DNA of 64,000 nt from [Bacteroides] pectinophilus (GCA_025146925.1 CP102260.1:2891501-2955500), one strand, 5' to 3'. Counted from the first letter of the stretch, positions 50,105 through 59,924 are shown. Translations and numbers: made by a program. Notes: generated from the letters alone by a model not told the origin.

Positions 50105-52166
50105 ATCTGTATTTTTTGAGACGAACAAGATTATAATAGTCTATCCGTCCGTGCCTGTCATATGCTGACTGGCGCGGACCTGCATTATAGAAAATGTTCA
50201 GCCTGTGCATTGCTTTTTCCTCATCATTATGCATATAAGGAATGAATACTACTATCGCTCTGCTCTGAAGTTTCATATTATCCGCAAGAATGTCCCCGAC
50301 AATATAGCTCATCTTTACAGTATTTTCATTGGAGTAGAACACTCTCTTCTTTAGCCGTTTATCCCAGTTATAGTAATACAGAGGGTCATTGCCTGCAATC
50401 TGGCTGCCACCGTAATCATTGAACAGAATTATATCCTGCGTGCCGTCATAATCCGAATCCGCAAGCAGCTTATCCATAACCCTGTCAATCCACAGATATT
50501 GCGTGTTATATATAAGATAGTCTCCATAATATCTGTCACCATCTTCTATCCCCACATACACCATCTTTCCACTTCCCGTATCAACCCCGCCGAATGCCGC
50601 GACTGTCAGGGGATCGACCGTATAGAAACACTGTGCAATAAGCATAACCGCAATTCCGGCAGACGGAATATACATTGCAGCATTTGAAATCATCATATCC
50701 AGACATGCCAGTCCAAGCACATACAGCATTATATCTCCGACAACATTGTATCTTGCCATTGCCGCCGTTATGTACAGACATGAGAATGCAGTAAATGCCG
50801 CAAGGATTCCAAACACACCACACAGCTTAAGCATGTCACCTTTGTTCCCGGTCTCAGCATCTTTATTGGCATGGCTGTCCTTATAGGCGTTACTGTTTTT
50901 GCGTATAATCATAACTGCCGCATAGATTATTCCTGCAGTAATCAGCGCCGCCAGTATCCAGTTAAAGTTAAGTATAAACTGCTGCTTTAACTTAGTTATA
51001 ATATGTGCCTCATTAATTCCAAGGCAGTTAAAGCCATTGTTATCCCATCTGATTCCCGTACCCGATTCCGTAGTCTGCGACCAGTTGGTAAGTCCTCCTA
51101 TCGCCTTAGTGTAGAACCGGTAGCTTATAACTGCTGCCAGCATGAAGTACAGCTTCATATCCTTAAAAATACTTACAATCCCTCTACAGCCGGGATTCCT
51201 TAACAGGTGGTCGGTAAATATTCCCATGGTAAGCCCTGCAACTATTACAAGCCCTGTCTCCTTAGTATATATGCAAAGAAGGCATGCAAAACCGGTTATA
51301 ACCGGGAGTTCATATACATATCCATATAGTGCAATTACCGCAAATACGGCAAGTGCATAATCCGGATTAAAATATCCAAAAGTTCCGTAAAACAGTGGTG
51401 CAAATGATATTATAAATGCATAAACCGCCGCTCTTGCCGGTGTTGAATTGCAAAAAACATGCATTATTATTCTGTACAGACACCAGACAGCAATAACCGT
51501 AAGCACCATATTTACAATAAGGACACCCTTAATCTGCTGTGGAAATGCAAGTTCCCCTATCATGTAAACCATGCTGAATGCAAGTGTCGGATGACCGCAC
51601 AGTGTAAAATTATTTAAGAAATCACTGAAAGACGAATATGAGAAATACTTTATTCCTTTTATAAATCTTGCATAATATTCCCCTGCATCCCATCTCTGGA
51701 GTGTATCCATGAATATCAGGCGTGAGAGTATAACTATTATAAGCACCGCTCCTATCCAGATATTGCGGCGGATAAAGCCACATATATCTTTTATTGTCAG
51801 CGTTGAAACAGAGTCTGCCGCCCTCAGGAGACAATTTATTATAAAAAGCAGTGGAATATAAATGAGCCAGAACAGCCCCTGAAAAACCGCATCATCATTT
51901 CTTATGTGTGATGCATTGTTATACATTGAAGAAAATGCAAAAGCAGCCGGCAGAATACAGACAAAAGCTATCTCTGCAAGTCTCTTAAGTGATATGAAAT
52001 TGGAAAGCTCACTGACAATAACCAGACAGGCCGCTCCCGCTATTATGTAGTAGACAATATCAACAGGCATAAAATCATAAGCCACGGCATTCGATGTGAA
52101 CACCGCGGCAGATACAAACACACATATTCCTGTTAAATACTGACGAATTCTAAGCCCTATGCCCAT
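50091..52166 (-). CDS. GT-C-type membrane glycosyltransferase (GT39-like)
   Basis: A 691-residue membrane protein with about 13 helices and a C-terminal extracytoplasmic part. The outer loop LQRWDAGEYYARFIKGIKYF carries the Asp expected as a catalytic base in GT-C enzymes, and CGHPTLAFSMVYMIGELAFP matches the later PMT/ArnT-like segment. Such enzymes take sugars from a polyprenyl carrier and attach them to protein, lipid or wall polymers outside the cell. It is the last gene of the second glycan cluster, 13 bases after the dehydratase gene. Acceptor unknown. Confidence 0.82.
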   Translation of the reverse strand: MGIGLRIRQYLTGICVFVSAAVFTSNAVAYDFMPVDIVYYIIAGAACLVIVSELSNFISLKRLAEIAFVCILPAAFAFSSMYNNASHIRNDDAVFQGLFWLIYIPLLFIINCLLRAADSVSTLTIKDICGFIRRNIWIGAVLIIVILSRLIFMDTLQRWDAGEYYARFIKGIKYFSYSSFSDFLNNFTLCGHPTLAFSMVYMIGELAFPQQIKGVLIVNMVLTVIAVWCLYRIIMHVFCNSTPARAAVYAFIISFAPLFYGTFGYFNPDYALAVFAVIALYGYVYELPVITGFACLLCIYTKETGLVIVAGLTMGIFTDHLLRNPGCRGIVSIFKDMKLYFMLAAVISYRFYTKAIGGLTNWSQTTESGTGIRWDNNGFNCLGINEAHIITKLKQQFILNFNWILAALITAGIIYAAVMIIRKNSNAYKDSHANKDAETGNKGDMLKLCGVFGILAAFTAFSCLYITAAMARYNVVGDIMLYVLGLACLDMMISNAAMYIPSAGIAVMLIAQCFYTVDPLTVAAFGGVDTGSGKMVYVGIEDGDRYYGDYLIYNTQYLWIDRVMDKLLADSDYDGTQDIILFNDYGGSQIAGNDPLYYYNWDKRLKKRVFYSNENTVKMSYIVGDILADNMKLQSRAIVVFIPYMHNDEEKAMHRLNIFYNAGPRQSAYDRHGRIDYYNLVRLKKYRFIRG

Positions 52167-52179
52167 ATAATTTCCCCAA

Positions 52180-54045
52180 TTACTGCTGTTGTCTTGGCTG
52201 GTATGTCGGTACTACTTCCTTAATTATAGAACGGATATCCTCCGTCTCATCATATGCACTCTTCTCAAGACGTGCAAGATTATGTGCGAAATTCTCTTTG
52301 TCAAAATCAATCGGCTTGCCAATGTGGATAAGCTTGTTAGCCGTCTCCTGAAGTCCTTCTTCATCCATAAGAAGTTCCTCATAAAGCTTCTCACCCGGAC
52401 GAAGTCCCGTATAAACGATGTTCATGTCAACTCCAAGTGTATATCCCGAAAGTCTTATGAGATTCTTGGCAAGATCATCAATCTTGACCGGCTCTCCCAT
52501 ATCGAGGACAAATATCTCTCCGCCCCTGGCATAAGCTCCGGCCTGAAGTACAAGTGATACTGCTTCGGGAATCGTCATAAAATATCTTATGATATTAGGA
52601 TCAGTTACCGTTACCGGACCGCCTGCCTCAATCTGCTTCTTGAAGAGCGGAATAACACTTCCGTTACTTCCAAGTACATTGCCGAATCTTACTGCAACAT
52701 AATCCGTATCAGACTTCTCATTAAATGACTGCACAATCATCTCACATATTCTCTTCGTTGCGCCCATTACATTAGTAGGATTAACTGCCTTATCCGTAGA
52801 GATAAGAACGAACTTTTCTGCCCCATACTTGTCTGCCATTCTTGCAACATTGTATGTTCCGATAACATTATTCTTAACGGCTTCGTTAGGACTTACTTCC
52901 ATAAGCGGAACATGCTTATGCGCTGCCGCATGATATATAATATCCGGATGGTACTTCTTGAATATATCCTCAAGTCTTCCAACATTACGGACTGAGCCTA
53001 TAAGAGTCTCAACATTGGCATCGGCATGATTGATACACAGCTCCTGCTGTATGTCATATGCATTATTCTCATATATATCAAATATAATAAGCTTGCGCGG
53101 CTTATGTGAGACAAGCTGTCTGCAAAGCTCACTTCCGATAGAACCGCCGCCGCCTGTAACAAGCACAACCTTGTCCTTAACATAGCCCATTATTGACTCA
53201 ATGTCTACCTCGACAGGATTACGTCCGAGAAGGTCAAGAACATCAACACGCCTGATATCCTTAATATTAATCTCTCCGTCTACCATCTGATATACACCCG
53301 GCAGAATCTTAAGTTCGCAGTCTGTCTCCTTACAGATACTCAGGATATCCCTGCGGTTCTCCGGAGAGGCTGACGGAATTGCAAATATAATCTCGTCGAC
53401 GTCATACTGCTTTGCCATCTCCTTGATATCATCACGCGTTCCGACAACCTTTATTCCGTGTATATACTTACCGACCTTATTGGGATTATCGTCAATCACG
53501 CATACAACGCGGCTGTTGGCAAGATAATGGCTTATTGAAATCTCTCGTATAAGCACGTTGGTAGCGTTACCCGCACCTATAATCATAATTCTTATGTCAT
53601 CATCCGTTGTACGGTATCTGTTAAGACCGGTACGGATGAACCTGTACATAAAACGGCTGGCACTTACCGACACAACCAGGAAAACCCATGTCATAAAATA
53701 TGTGCTTCTCGGGAGGCCAAGCTCCAGCATCATTGTCACACACACATGTATGACTTCCGTAATCGTACATGCTTCAACAATCTTATAAAGCTCAGTGATA
53801 CTTGCATATTCCCATAAACTGTGATAGATTCTGCAGAACCAGAACACCACAAGGGCAATGAGCGTAAATGGTATCATGAACTGCTCATATTTGTAAATGT
53901 ATTCTTCCGGTATACTTGATATCGTAACATTAAATCGCATCAGAAGCGCGAGTAATACCGACATATTGATAAGGACTATATCCATCGCTATCAGGCATAC
54001 ACGCCTTACGAATAACTGTATCATATCCTTCTTAGTCTGATTCAT
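52180..54045 (-). CDS. UDP-sugar 4,6-dehydratase, membrane type (PglF/CapD-like)
   Basis: A 621-residue enzyme with four N-terminal membrane helices (about 12-125), a CoA-binding-like middle domain, then a large SDR domain from about 285. Visible are VTGGGGSIGSELCRQL for NAD, YHAAAHKHVPLME, and STDKAVNPTNVMGATKR, which holds the catalytic Asp-Lys and Met-x-x-x-Lys of the PglF/FlaA1/CapD family. It turns UDP-GlcNAc (or a relative) into a 4-keto-6-deoxy sugar. The DegT aminotransferase nearby can then aminate it. The ATG at 54045 is used; a GTG one codon earlier is possible. Confidence 0.93.
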   Translation of the reverse strand: MNQTKKDMIQLFVRRVCLIAMDIVLINMSVLLALLMRFNVTISSIPEEYIYKYEQFMIPFTLIALVVFWFCRIYHSLWEYASITELYKIVEACTITEVIHVCVTMMLELGLPRSTYFMTWVFLVVSVSASRFMYRFIRTGLNRYRTTDDDIRIMIIGAGNATNVLIREISISHYLANSRVVCVIDDNPNKVGKYIHGIKVVGTRDDIKEMAKQYDVDEIIFAIPSASPENRRDILSICKETDCELKILPGVYQMVDGEINIKDIRRVDVLDLLGRNPVEVDIESIMGYVKDKVVLVTGGGGSIGSELCRQLVSHKPRKLIIFDIYENNAYDIQQELCINHADANVETLIGSVRNVGRLEDIFKKYHPDIIYHAAAHKHVPLMEVSPNEAVKNNVIGTYNVARMADKYGAEKFVLISTDKAVNPTNVMGATKRICEMIVQSFNEKSDTDYVAVRFGNVLGSNGSVIPLFKKQIEAGGPVTVTDPNIIRYFMTIPEAVSLVLQAGAYARGGEIFVLDMGEPVKIDDLAKNLIRLSGYTLGVDMNIVYTGLRPGEKLYEELLMDEEGLQETANKLIHIGKPIDFDKENFAHNLARLEKSAYDETEDIRSIIKEVVPTYQPRQQQ

Positions 54046-54146
54046 CACATTCCATCCTTATTATCCGGCGGTCTGTCTCACGCAATCCTGTTCACAATGC
54101 CGCCATATCGTATCCGCGTTATTATACCATATATGCATATTATATG

Positions 54147-55196
54147 CTATTGTTTTTTGTACTGTCTCACAAATGCCGGAAGCTGTACAAACCCTGCCAG
54201 TGTCCCTAATCCATAGCTTACATGAAGCAGAAAAAACAGTACCGGCAGCAGTATATCCGGCAGGCTTCTCTGCTCAGGCTTTGCCGTCACAACCGCAAGC
54301 ACCGCCATCGCAACCGCAAGCAGCCAGTAGGCTCCCCACATAATAGCTGTAATAACTGTTACTCCCATTGCAGCTGCAGATAAAGGTTCAATGCACTGTG
54401 TAAGTGTACGTGCAATTCCCAGAACAATTATAGCCATAACAAATGCAAACGGGACATAATGATAAAGAGACAGACATTCCGGGCACACGCCTGTTGTAAG
54501 AGCTATCCAGTACCCATTGGAGTATTTCTGCTTAAGCATCTTGGGAAGACTGCTCCTTATGTGCTGATATGAGATTATATCAGGATCAAAGCACAGCCTG
54601 AATCCCGCTTTACGCATGCGGTAATGAATCTCATTATCCTCTGTTCTTCCAAGCTTCTCGTTAAATCCGCCTATCTTATCAAACACCCTGCGCCTGTATG
54701 CAGCGTGAAACATTGACTTTACATAAGCCGGTCCCGGGTTACGCCTGTAAGGTGCTATGCTGCTGCCAAACATCGAGCTTTCCGCCATAAGCAGGGTTCT
54801 GTTCCATGGCGTGTCATCATCTATGACATTAGGTCTCTCACCGCCGACAATATCTTCGCCGCGTTCGAGCGCATTTACATTCTTAGTCACAAAATCCTTC
54901 GGAATCCTTGCATGCGCATCTACCTTAAGTATCGCTTCGCCACTGTATATGCGCAGTGCTTCATTCCATCCGCACGGCAGTGTCCTCTTGGGATTGTCTA
55001 TAACCTTAACAGCTGCAAAATCCTTATTGCAGGCAGCAAATTCCTGCATAATCTTTTTGGTTGAATCGGTCGAGGCGCTGTCAACGAGCACAACCTCTAT
55101 AGACGAATGTTCATAGTCCTGTCCGCTTATATCCGCCAGAATAAGCGGCAGTGTCTTTTCCTCGTTATATGCAATAACACACACTGTCAAAAACAT
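54147..55196 (-). CDS. Glycosyltransferase family 2 with C-terminal membrane helices
   Basis: A 349-residue GT2 of the ExoA/succinoglycan type. N-terminal catalytic domain: TVCVIAYNEEKTLPLILADI, LVDSASTDSTKKIM, AILKVDAHARIP (in place of the usual D-x-D), and GRTEDNEIHYRMRKAGF. The last 100 residues form three or four membrane helices. It would extend a lipid-linked saccharide started by the sugar transferase downstream in coordinate. The start at 55196 lies in a copy of the repeated GAATGGGGATTA element. Confidence 0.9.
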   Translation of the reverse strand: MFLTVCVIAYNEEKTLPLILADISGQDYEHSSIEVVLVDSASTDSTKKIMQEFAACNKDFAAVKVIDNPKRTLPCGWNEALRIYSGEAILKVDAHARIPKDFVTKNVNALERGEDIVGGERPNVIDDDTPWNRTLLMAESSMFGSSIAPYRRNPGPAYVKSMFHAAYRRRVFDKIGGFNEKLGRTEDNEIHYRMRKAGFRLCFDPDIISYQHIRSSLPKMLKQKYSNGYWIALTTGVCPECLSLYHYVPFAFVMAIIVLGIARTLTQCIEPLSAAAMGVTVITAIMWGAYWLLAVAMAVLAVVTAKPEQRSLPDILLPVLFFLLHVSYGLGTLAGFVQLPAFVRQYKKQ

Positions 55197-55201
55197 AATA
55201 T

Positions 55202-55255
55202 TAATCCCCATTCTGCAGGCACAATGTGCCTTATCACACTAATCTGCATTCCGCA
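55202..55255 (-). repeat. Two copies of the GGAATG-GATTA element with a hairpin
   Basis: Minus strand: TGCGGAATGCAGATTA (55240-55255), a short perfect hairpin GGCACATTGTGCC (55218-55230), then GAATGGGGATTA (55202-55213) directly before the GT2 start. The arrangement copies the one before leuC copy 2. Confidence 0.6.
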
Positions 55256-55303
55256 GGCATAAAGTACCGGAGGAATCACAAGCCAACTGTCAGATTTACA
55301 TAC

Positions 55304-55990
55304 TTACATAAATACAGCTGCGACTGTCTCAAACATTGTAGCAAGCTCACTGATACAGCTGAAACCTTTTATACTCTCGAGGTTATACGCCATCTTTCCA
55401 GGAAGAACTTCCTGTGTGTATACCTTATCAACGTCATCTGCCCCATCTAGGAGCTCGTCCTCATCCTTATATCTGATACTTGCTCTCGAAGTAATTCCGG
55501 CAGGAAGAAGCAGTGTGGCATTCATCTCGTCCGTATATGCTTCCACATACTTACGCACCTCAGGTCTTGTCCCCACAAATGTCATATCTCCGGTCAGCAC
55601 GTTAATAAGCTGCGGCAGTTCATCAAGCCTTATCTTGCGCAGCAGCTGCCCCATTCTTGTTATACGGCTGTCATTGCCAACCGTTACAAGTGAGCCCTTA
55701 CGGTCTGCTCCATCAACCATCGTGCGGAACTTAAATATCCTGAATGTTCTTCCATACTGCGTAACCCTCTCCTGGCGGAAGAATACAGGACCATGCGAGT
55801 CTGCCTTTATCAGAAGTGCTATTATCAGCATAAAAGGACTCATAATGATAAGTAACACAAACGAAGCGGCAATATCAAAAAGCCGCTTCACAATAAGGCT
55901 TATCTTTTTATGTGACAATATATCATAATATTCCCGGACACTCTCCGTCTGCATAAATGCCGGAAGCATGTCCCACTTTTTCAAAAGCAT
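55304..55990 (-). CDS. Polyprenyl-phosphate sugar-1-phosphate transferase (PglC-like)
   Basis: A 228-residue bacterial sugar transferase with a single membrane segment (about residues 33-62: VKRLFDIAASFVLLIIMSPFM), then the catalytic domain. PVFFRQERVTQYGRTFRIFKFRTM and KIRLDELPQLINVLTGDMTFVGTRPEVRKYV contain the Asp-Glu pair of the family. It is the small PglC type, which places the first phospho-sugar on undecaprenyl phosphate and so starts the glycan of this cluster. Start has an AGAGGA site. Confidence 0.93.
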   Translation of the reverse strand: MLLKKWDMLPAFMQTESVREYYDILSHKKISLIVKRLFDIAASFVLLIIMSPFMLIIALLIKADSHGPVFFRQERVTQYGRTFRIFKFRTMVDGADRKGSLVTVGNDSRITRMGQLLRKIRLDELPQLINVLTGDMTFVGTRPEVRKYVEAYTDEMNATLLLPAGITSRASIRYKDEDELLDGADDVDKVYTQEVLPGKMAYNLESIKGFSCISELATMFETVAAVFM

Positions 55991-56012
55991 ATACGTCCTC
56001 TCTTAATCTGTA

Positions 56013-57287
56013 TTATCCACGTACAACACTGTTGAATGCAGCTATAACATATTCAACCTCTTCGTCCGTAAGACATGTATGAAGAGGAAGTGTTATCTCG
56101 TTGGCATACCGCTCATACGCATTAGGGTAATCTTCAATCTTAAATCCAAGATTCTTATATGCTGTATGCATAGGAAGCGGCTTATAATGAACATTAGTTG
56201 CGACACCGAGCTGTGCCATTTTTTTAATGGCTTCATTGCGGTACTCCGGAGTCTGTCCGACAAGGTTAACAAGGTAAAGATGACCGCTTGATACATATTC
56301 ATCCCCCGTACCATCGTCAACACTGTCAAGAAGTATTGATGATGCACTTCCAAGCTGCTCATCCTGATCCGAGTAGTGCTTGAGAACCTTTACATTACAG
56401 TCTGCAAGTCCCTTTGTATATTCGTTTATGATATGCTTTCTTCTGGCAAGCATTCCAGGGTAGCGCTTCATCTGAGCGAGGCCGATTGCAGCCATTATAT
56501 CAGTCATATTGCATTTGTAGTATGGAGCAACTATATCATATTCCCATGCCCCCAGCTGTGTCTTGGCAAGTGCATCCTTGGACTGTCCGTGAAGTGACAG
56601 AAGCATGAACTGCTTATAGATATCTGCATCATCAATGCCGTCTATATGCCTCCATGTAATTGCACCTCCTTCACCTGTAGTAAAGTTCTTTACTGCATGG
56701 AATGAATATGCTGTAAAATCTGCACACTCACCGCTCATAAATCCTTTGCGTGAAGCCCCAAAGCCATGAGCTGAATCTGTTATAATAAGTATCCTTCCGA
56801 CTGCGCTTTGCAAATCACCTGATGGTCTGAATAACGACTTCTTAGCCTCTGCAATAGTTCTCAGCCTGTCATAATCAACCATAACTCCGGCTATGTCGAC
56901 CGGAATAATTGCCTTGGTATTTTCCGTAACCGCTGCTTCCACAGCATCATAATCAATGTGAAATGAATCCTTTGCAATATCTACGAGAACAAGCTTTGCA
57001 CCCACATGACATACTACACTTGCCGAAGCTGTGTATGTATATGCAGGAACGATAACCTCGTCACCTTCACCTATGCCACATACACGAAGTGCGCACTCAA
57101 GTGCCGCTGTTTCTGAATTAAGGCATGCACACCCTGCCGAATGCACATATGCGGCAATCTCCTTTTCAAGCTGTTTGGTCTTAGGACCTGTCGTAATCCA
57201 TCCTGAACGCATTACTTCCGCGACTGCCTGAATCTCCTCCTCTGTTATATCAGGAGGTGAAAATCTTATATCCATTGTCTTTTCCAT
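56013..57287 (-). CDS. DegT/DnrJ/EryC1/StrS-type sugar aminotransferase
   Basis: A 424-residue PLP enzyme that aminates nucleotide-linked keto-sugars. The Schiff-base Lys200 lies in AYSFHAVKNFTTGEGGAI, and Asp171 in ITDSAHGFG contacts the PLP ring nitrogen. PAYTYTASASVV near residue 81 is also family-typical. With the 4,6-dehydratase it would make a UDP-4-amino-6-deoxy sugar, as PglF plus PglE do for bacillosamine. No PglD-type acetyltransferase is in the cluster. Start supported by AAAGGA. Immediately followed by the sugar transferase gene. Confidence 0.92.
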   Translation of the reverse strand: MEKTMDIRFSPPDITEEEIQAVAEVMRSGWITTGPKTKQLEKEIAAYVHSAGCACLNSETAALECALRVCGIGEGDEVIVPAYTYTASASVVCHVGAKLVLVDIAKDSFHIDYDAVEAAVTENTKAIIPVDIAGVMVDYDRLRTIAEAKKSLFRPSGDLQSAVGRILIITDSAHGFGASRKGFMSGECADFTAYSFHAVKNFTTGEGGAITWRHIDGIDDADIYKQFMLLSLHGQSKDALAKTQLGAWEYDIVAPYYKCNMTDIMAAIGLAQMKRYPGMLARRKHIINEYTKGLADCNVKVLKHYSDQDEQLGSASSILLDSVDDGTGDEYVSSGHLYLVNLVGQTPEYRNEAIKKMAQLGVATNVHYKPLPMHTAYKNLGFKIEDYPNAYERYANEITLPLHTCLTDEEVEYVIAAFNSVVRG

Positions 57288-57316
57288 GAGTGTTATCCTT
57301 TCTGCTTCATATAGCC

Positions 57317-58777
57317 TTAATCCACTGCGACCGAACTTACCGGCTGGCTGTCCGGAAGCGCCGGAAATTCATAGCTTACATCGCCGGTTGAATTCGCAAT
57401 CTCAACCGAATAACTCTTAGTCTGCTTACCAACCATCGTAAATGTCATTACCATTGTCCCGGCTTTTTTATCAACTGTTACCGGAGCAATTCCGACGTAA
57501 TAATTATTCACATATACCGCTGCCCCCTGCGGTCCTTTTATTGAGACATAGTAGCCTTCCGTAAGGTTTTTGACCGTACCGTTAACTATGGCGTTACCTG
57601 ATGTTGAAGCCGCTGTACTTCTGTTATTGTTTCCCGCAGAAGTCTGTGATGGCTTAGTTGTGGACTTCCCCGGCTGGCTTGACTTTGATATTGTCATATC
57701 TATAATTTTTTTCTCATAGCTTTGAGTCACGTAAAATACTTCTTCATATGCCATGTAATTATTAGAGCGCAGGACAACTGTATGCCTGCCATACTCAAGT
57801 GATACAGGCTGCTCATACGACACCTGTGTTCCGTCTATATACATGACTGCGCCCGCCGGAGTTACCGAGAACTCAACAAGACCATTCTGTGCTGCCCGGG
57901 TTCTGTATTCGCTGAAATCAAGTGTAACATCGGTATCCTTTTCAATCCTGACAGTTTTGCCTGCTGACATGCTTCTGTTGGTGTTCTGTATCTGAACCTT
58001 ATATTCACCCTCGGGCACAGTAAGCAGCATATCTTTTTCAACAACACATACCATCTGTGTTCCTATATCAACATAGCCTCCAAGGAAATCATCAACTCCT
58101 GTAAGCTTAAGGTATCCATGCCCCTTATCAACACTGACAGAATAGACCGTACTGTCAATTCCGCATACTGTAACGGCATCCTGCTTCATTATCTCTGAAA
58201 GCTGTATTCTCTCACTTCCGGACATGACCACGGCTGACCTTGCATACTTATACGTTCTGGAACTTATTACTGCCGTTCTCTCTCTCTCATCAGCAGAGAA
58301 ACCTGTAATCTGTGATATTTTCCATGCCTTATCCGATTCATGTATGCTCTTTGCCCATCCGTCGCGGTTGCATGTAACATCATATATTGTTCCCAGACTA
58401 AGTCTTGCCGTAGTTATAACTGAATCATACCTGCTCTTTATATCAGTTCCTCCCGAATATGATACCTCATATTCATTACCGCTCTGAACGTCCATATAAT
58501 GCATCTTCTGCGATGTACCATCAATATACGTAAGCACACCCGTAATACTTATCTCATCCGGATTAGCTGCCGCCTCGCCGGACTCAGACGCCTTACTTGC
58601 GATCGGAAGTATATCTCCGCCTTTTATTATATTGGAAGAACTTTTCCCTGACGAACACGCAATAAGCGAAAAAGACATGACAACCGCGAGTATAATTGCT
58701 CCCGCCATCCTGCATGCCTCTTTGCTTCTATTAATAAACTTTCCCATATATTCTTTAATTATGTATACTGGTTTCAT
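57317..58777 (-). CDS. PEGA-domain lipoprotein
   Basis: A 486-residue secreted protein with a signal sequence and lipobox LIAC (Cys41), so it is probably anchored in the membrane outer face. After a low-complexity stretch comes an N-terminal beta domain. Then come PEGA-like repeats: GLVEFSVTPAGAVMYIDGTQ near the middle, and YYVSIKGPQGAAVYVNNYYVG near the end, separated by a Ser/Thr-rich linker (SSQPGKSTTKPSQTS). PEGA domains are found on surface proteins and may bind the wall or glycans. The AGGAG site is 15 bases from the first ATG, so the true start could be the Met at codon 11. First glycan-cluster gene after the CotS-type gene. Confidence 0.82.
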   Translation of the reverse strand: MKPVYIIKEYMGKFINRSKEACRMAGAIILAVVMSFSLIACSSGKSSSNIIKGGDILPIASKASESGEAAANPDEISITGVLTYIDGTSQKMHYMDVQSGNEYEVSYSGGTDIKSRYDSVITTARLSLGTIYDVTCNRDGWAKSIHESDKAWKISQITGFSADERERTAVISSRTYKYARSAVVMSGSERIQLSEIMKQDAVTVCGIDSTVYSVSVDKGHGYLKLTGVDDFLGGYVDIGTQMVCVVEKDMLLTVPEGEYKVQIQNTNRSMSAGKTVRIEKDTDVTLDFSEYRTRAAQNGLVEFSVTPAGAVMYIDGTQVSYEQPVSLEYGRHTVVLRSNNYMAYEEVFYVTQSYEKKIIDMTISKSSQPGKSTTKPSQTSAGNNNRSTAASTSGNAIVNGTVKNLTEGYYVSIKGPQGAAVYVNNYYVGIAPVTVDKKAGTMVMTFTMVGKQTKSYSVEIANSTGDVSYEFPALPDSQPVSSVAVD

Positions 58778-58824
58778 GTTTTTACAGACTTTCTCCTTTG
58801 GTACATTTTATCATAACGCGTATT

Positions 58825-59811
58825 TTAATGCAATGTCTCTATAAATGCCCTGCGTGCATCATTCTGCGCAAGTACTCCTTCCAGCTTCTCTATGCTCTTG
58901 CGCGGAATCCAGCTCTTATTGGAATTATTATAAAAATTAATCACCTTCCAGAACTTTTCCGGATACAGAAAATTAATTCTCAAGAGTTTCATGTCATCAT
59001 CACTTACCGGTCTGACCTCCGAATATGCTTCTATTACCGAATGGCCTGCGCGCGCATCCCACCCATTCTTTTCAAGCAGTTTACGCATAAACTGATACAG
59101 ATCATTAATCTGACAGTCAACACAGCAATGCTCAAAGCCAGTAACCGCACACCCTCTGTCAGTAAATAACACATTATGATAATTATAGCTGCCGTGGCAC
59201 ATTTCATACGATGTACGTGCTTTTTCAATCCTGCTGCCATAGTCCATCTCCTCCAGCTCCTGTGCCGCTATGAGCGCCTCCTCATGAAATGTCATGAGTG
59301 ACCTGCGCATAAGCATCTCAAACTCATTTTTATTCTTCTTGCCCTTAAGATAGTTGCCCACCATCCGCATTTCTTTCGTATGCTTATCAAATTTCATACG
59401 CATGTCAGTGGCATTATTATATTTGAGCTCATGTTCACATTTATCCATATTCATCATATGACCATGCAGCACCGCAAGCGTACCGGCAGCCATTGCAACA
59501 TGTGTCTCATTCCGGATATCACACTCCTGTGCATCAAACCAGTCTTTCAGTATATATTTTCTCCCCTGTGCATCCTGAGAGAACAGTGTCCCTTCAGCCG
59601 TCATTACATAGGTGTCAATATATTCAAAGCCGGTTCTTTTAATACCCGCTGTTATCATGTTTTCGCGTTCATAATAGCTGTCACTTCTGGTACACTCATA
59701 CAAAAGCTTATATCCATCATCCGTAAGTACCGCAATTCCGCCTCTGGTTCTTACACTTTTTCTTACCTCAAGCCCGTATTGACCAATCACACTTAATGCT
59801 TTTTCATTCAT
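58825..59811 (-). CDS. CotS-type spore coat protein, kinase-like but lacking catalytic residues
   Basis: A 328-residue protein of the CotS/CotI family, which has an aminoglycoside-phosphotransferase-like fold and is found in spore coats. The kinase catalytic loop H-G-D reads HGSYNYHNVLF (206-216) and the metal site D-F-D/E reads GFEHC (225-229). Both catalytic Asp residues are thus replaced and it is probably a pseudokinase, as in several clostridial CotS relatives. ATG at 59811 is used; an in-frame GTG 3 codons earlier, closer to GGGAG, is equally possible. It is at the head of the second glycan cluster, which hints that the glycan may coat the spore. Confidence 0.85.
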   Translation of the reverse strand: MNEKALSVIGQYGLEVRKSVRTRGGIAVLTDDGYKLLYECTRSDSYYERENMITAGIKRTGFEYIDTYVMTAEGTLFSQDAQGRKYILKDWFDAQECDIRNETHVAMAAGTLAVLHGHMMNMDKCEHELKYNNATDMRMKFDKHTKEMRMVGNYLKGKKNKNEFEMLMRRSLMTFHEEALIAAQELEEMDYGSRIEKARTSYEMCHGSYNYHNVLFTDRGCAVTGFEHCCVDCQINDLYQFMRKLLEKNGWDARAGHSVIEAYSEVRPVSDDDMKLLRINFLYPEKFWKVINFYNNSNKSWIPRKSIEKLEGVLAQNDARRAFIETLH

Positions 59812-59875
59812 ATACAGCACATCTCTCCCTTTGCGTATCTTCTCTATAGATATGAATTTTTATATAAAAATATTC

Positions 59876-59903
59876 TTGACAAATGTATTATTTATGTTAG
59901 ACT
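59876..59903 (+). promoter_or_regulatory. Promoter of the trp operon
   Basis: TTGACA (59876-59881), 16-base spacer, TAGACT (59898-59903), preceding the tryptophan T-box leader. Confidence 0.65.
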
Positions 59904-59924
59904 AAATACAGATTTTAATTGAAT

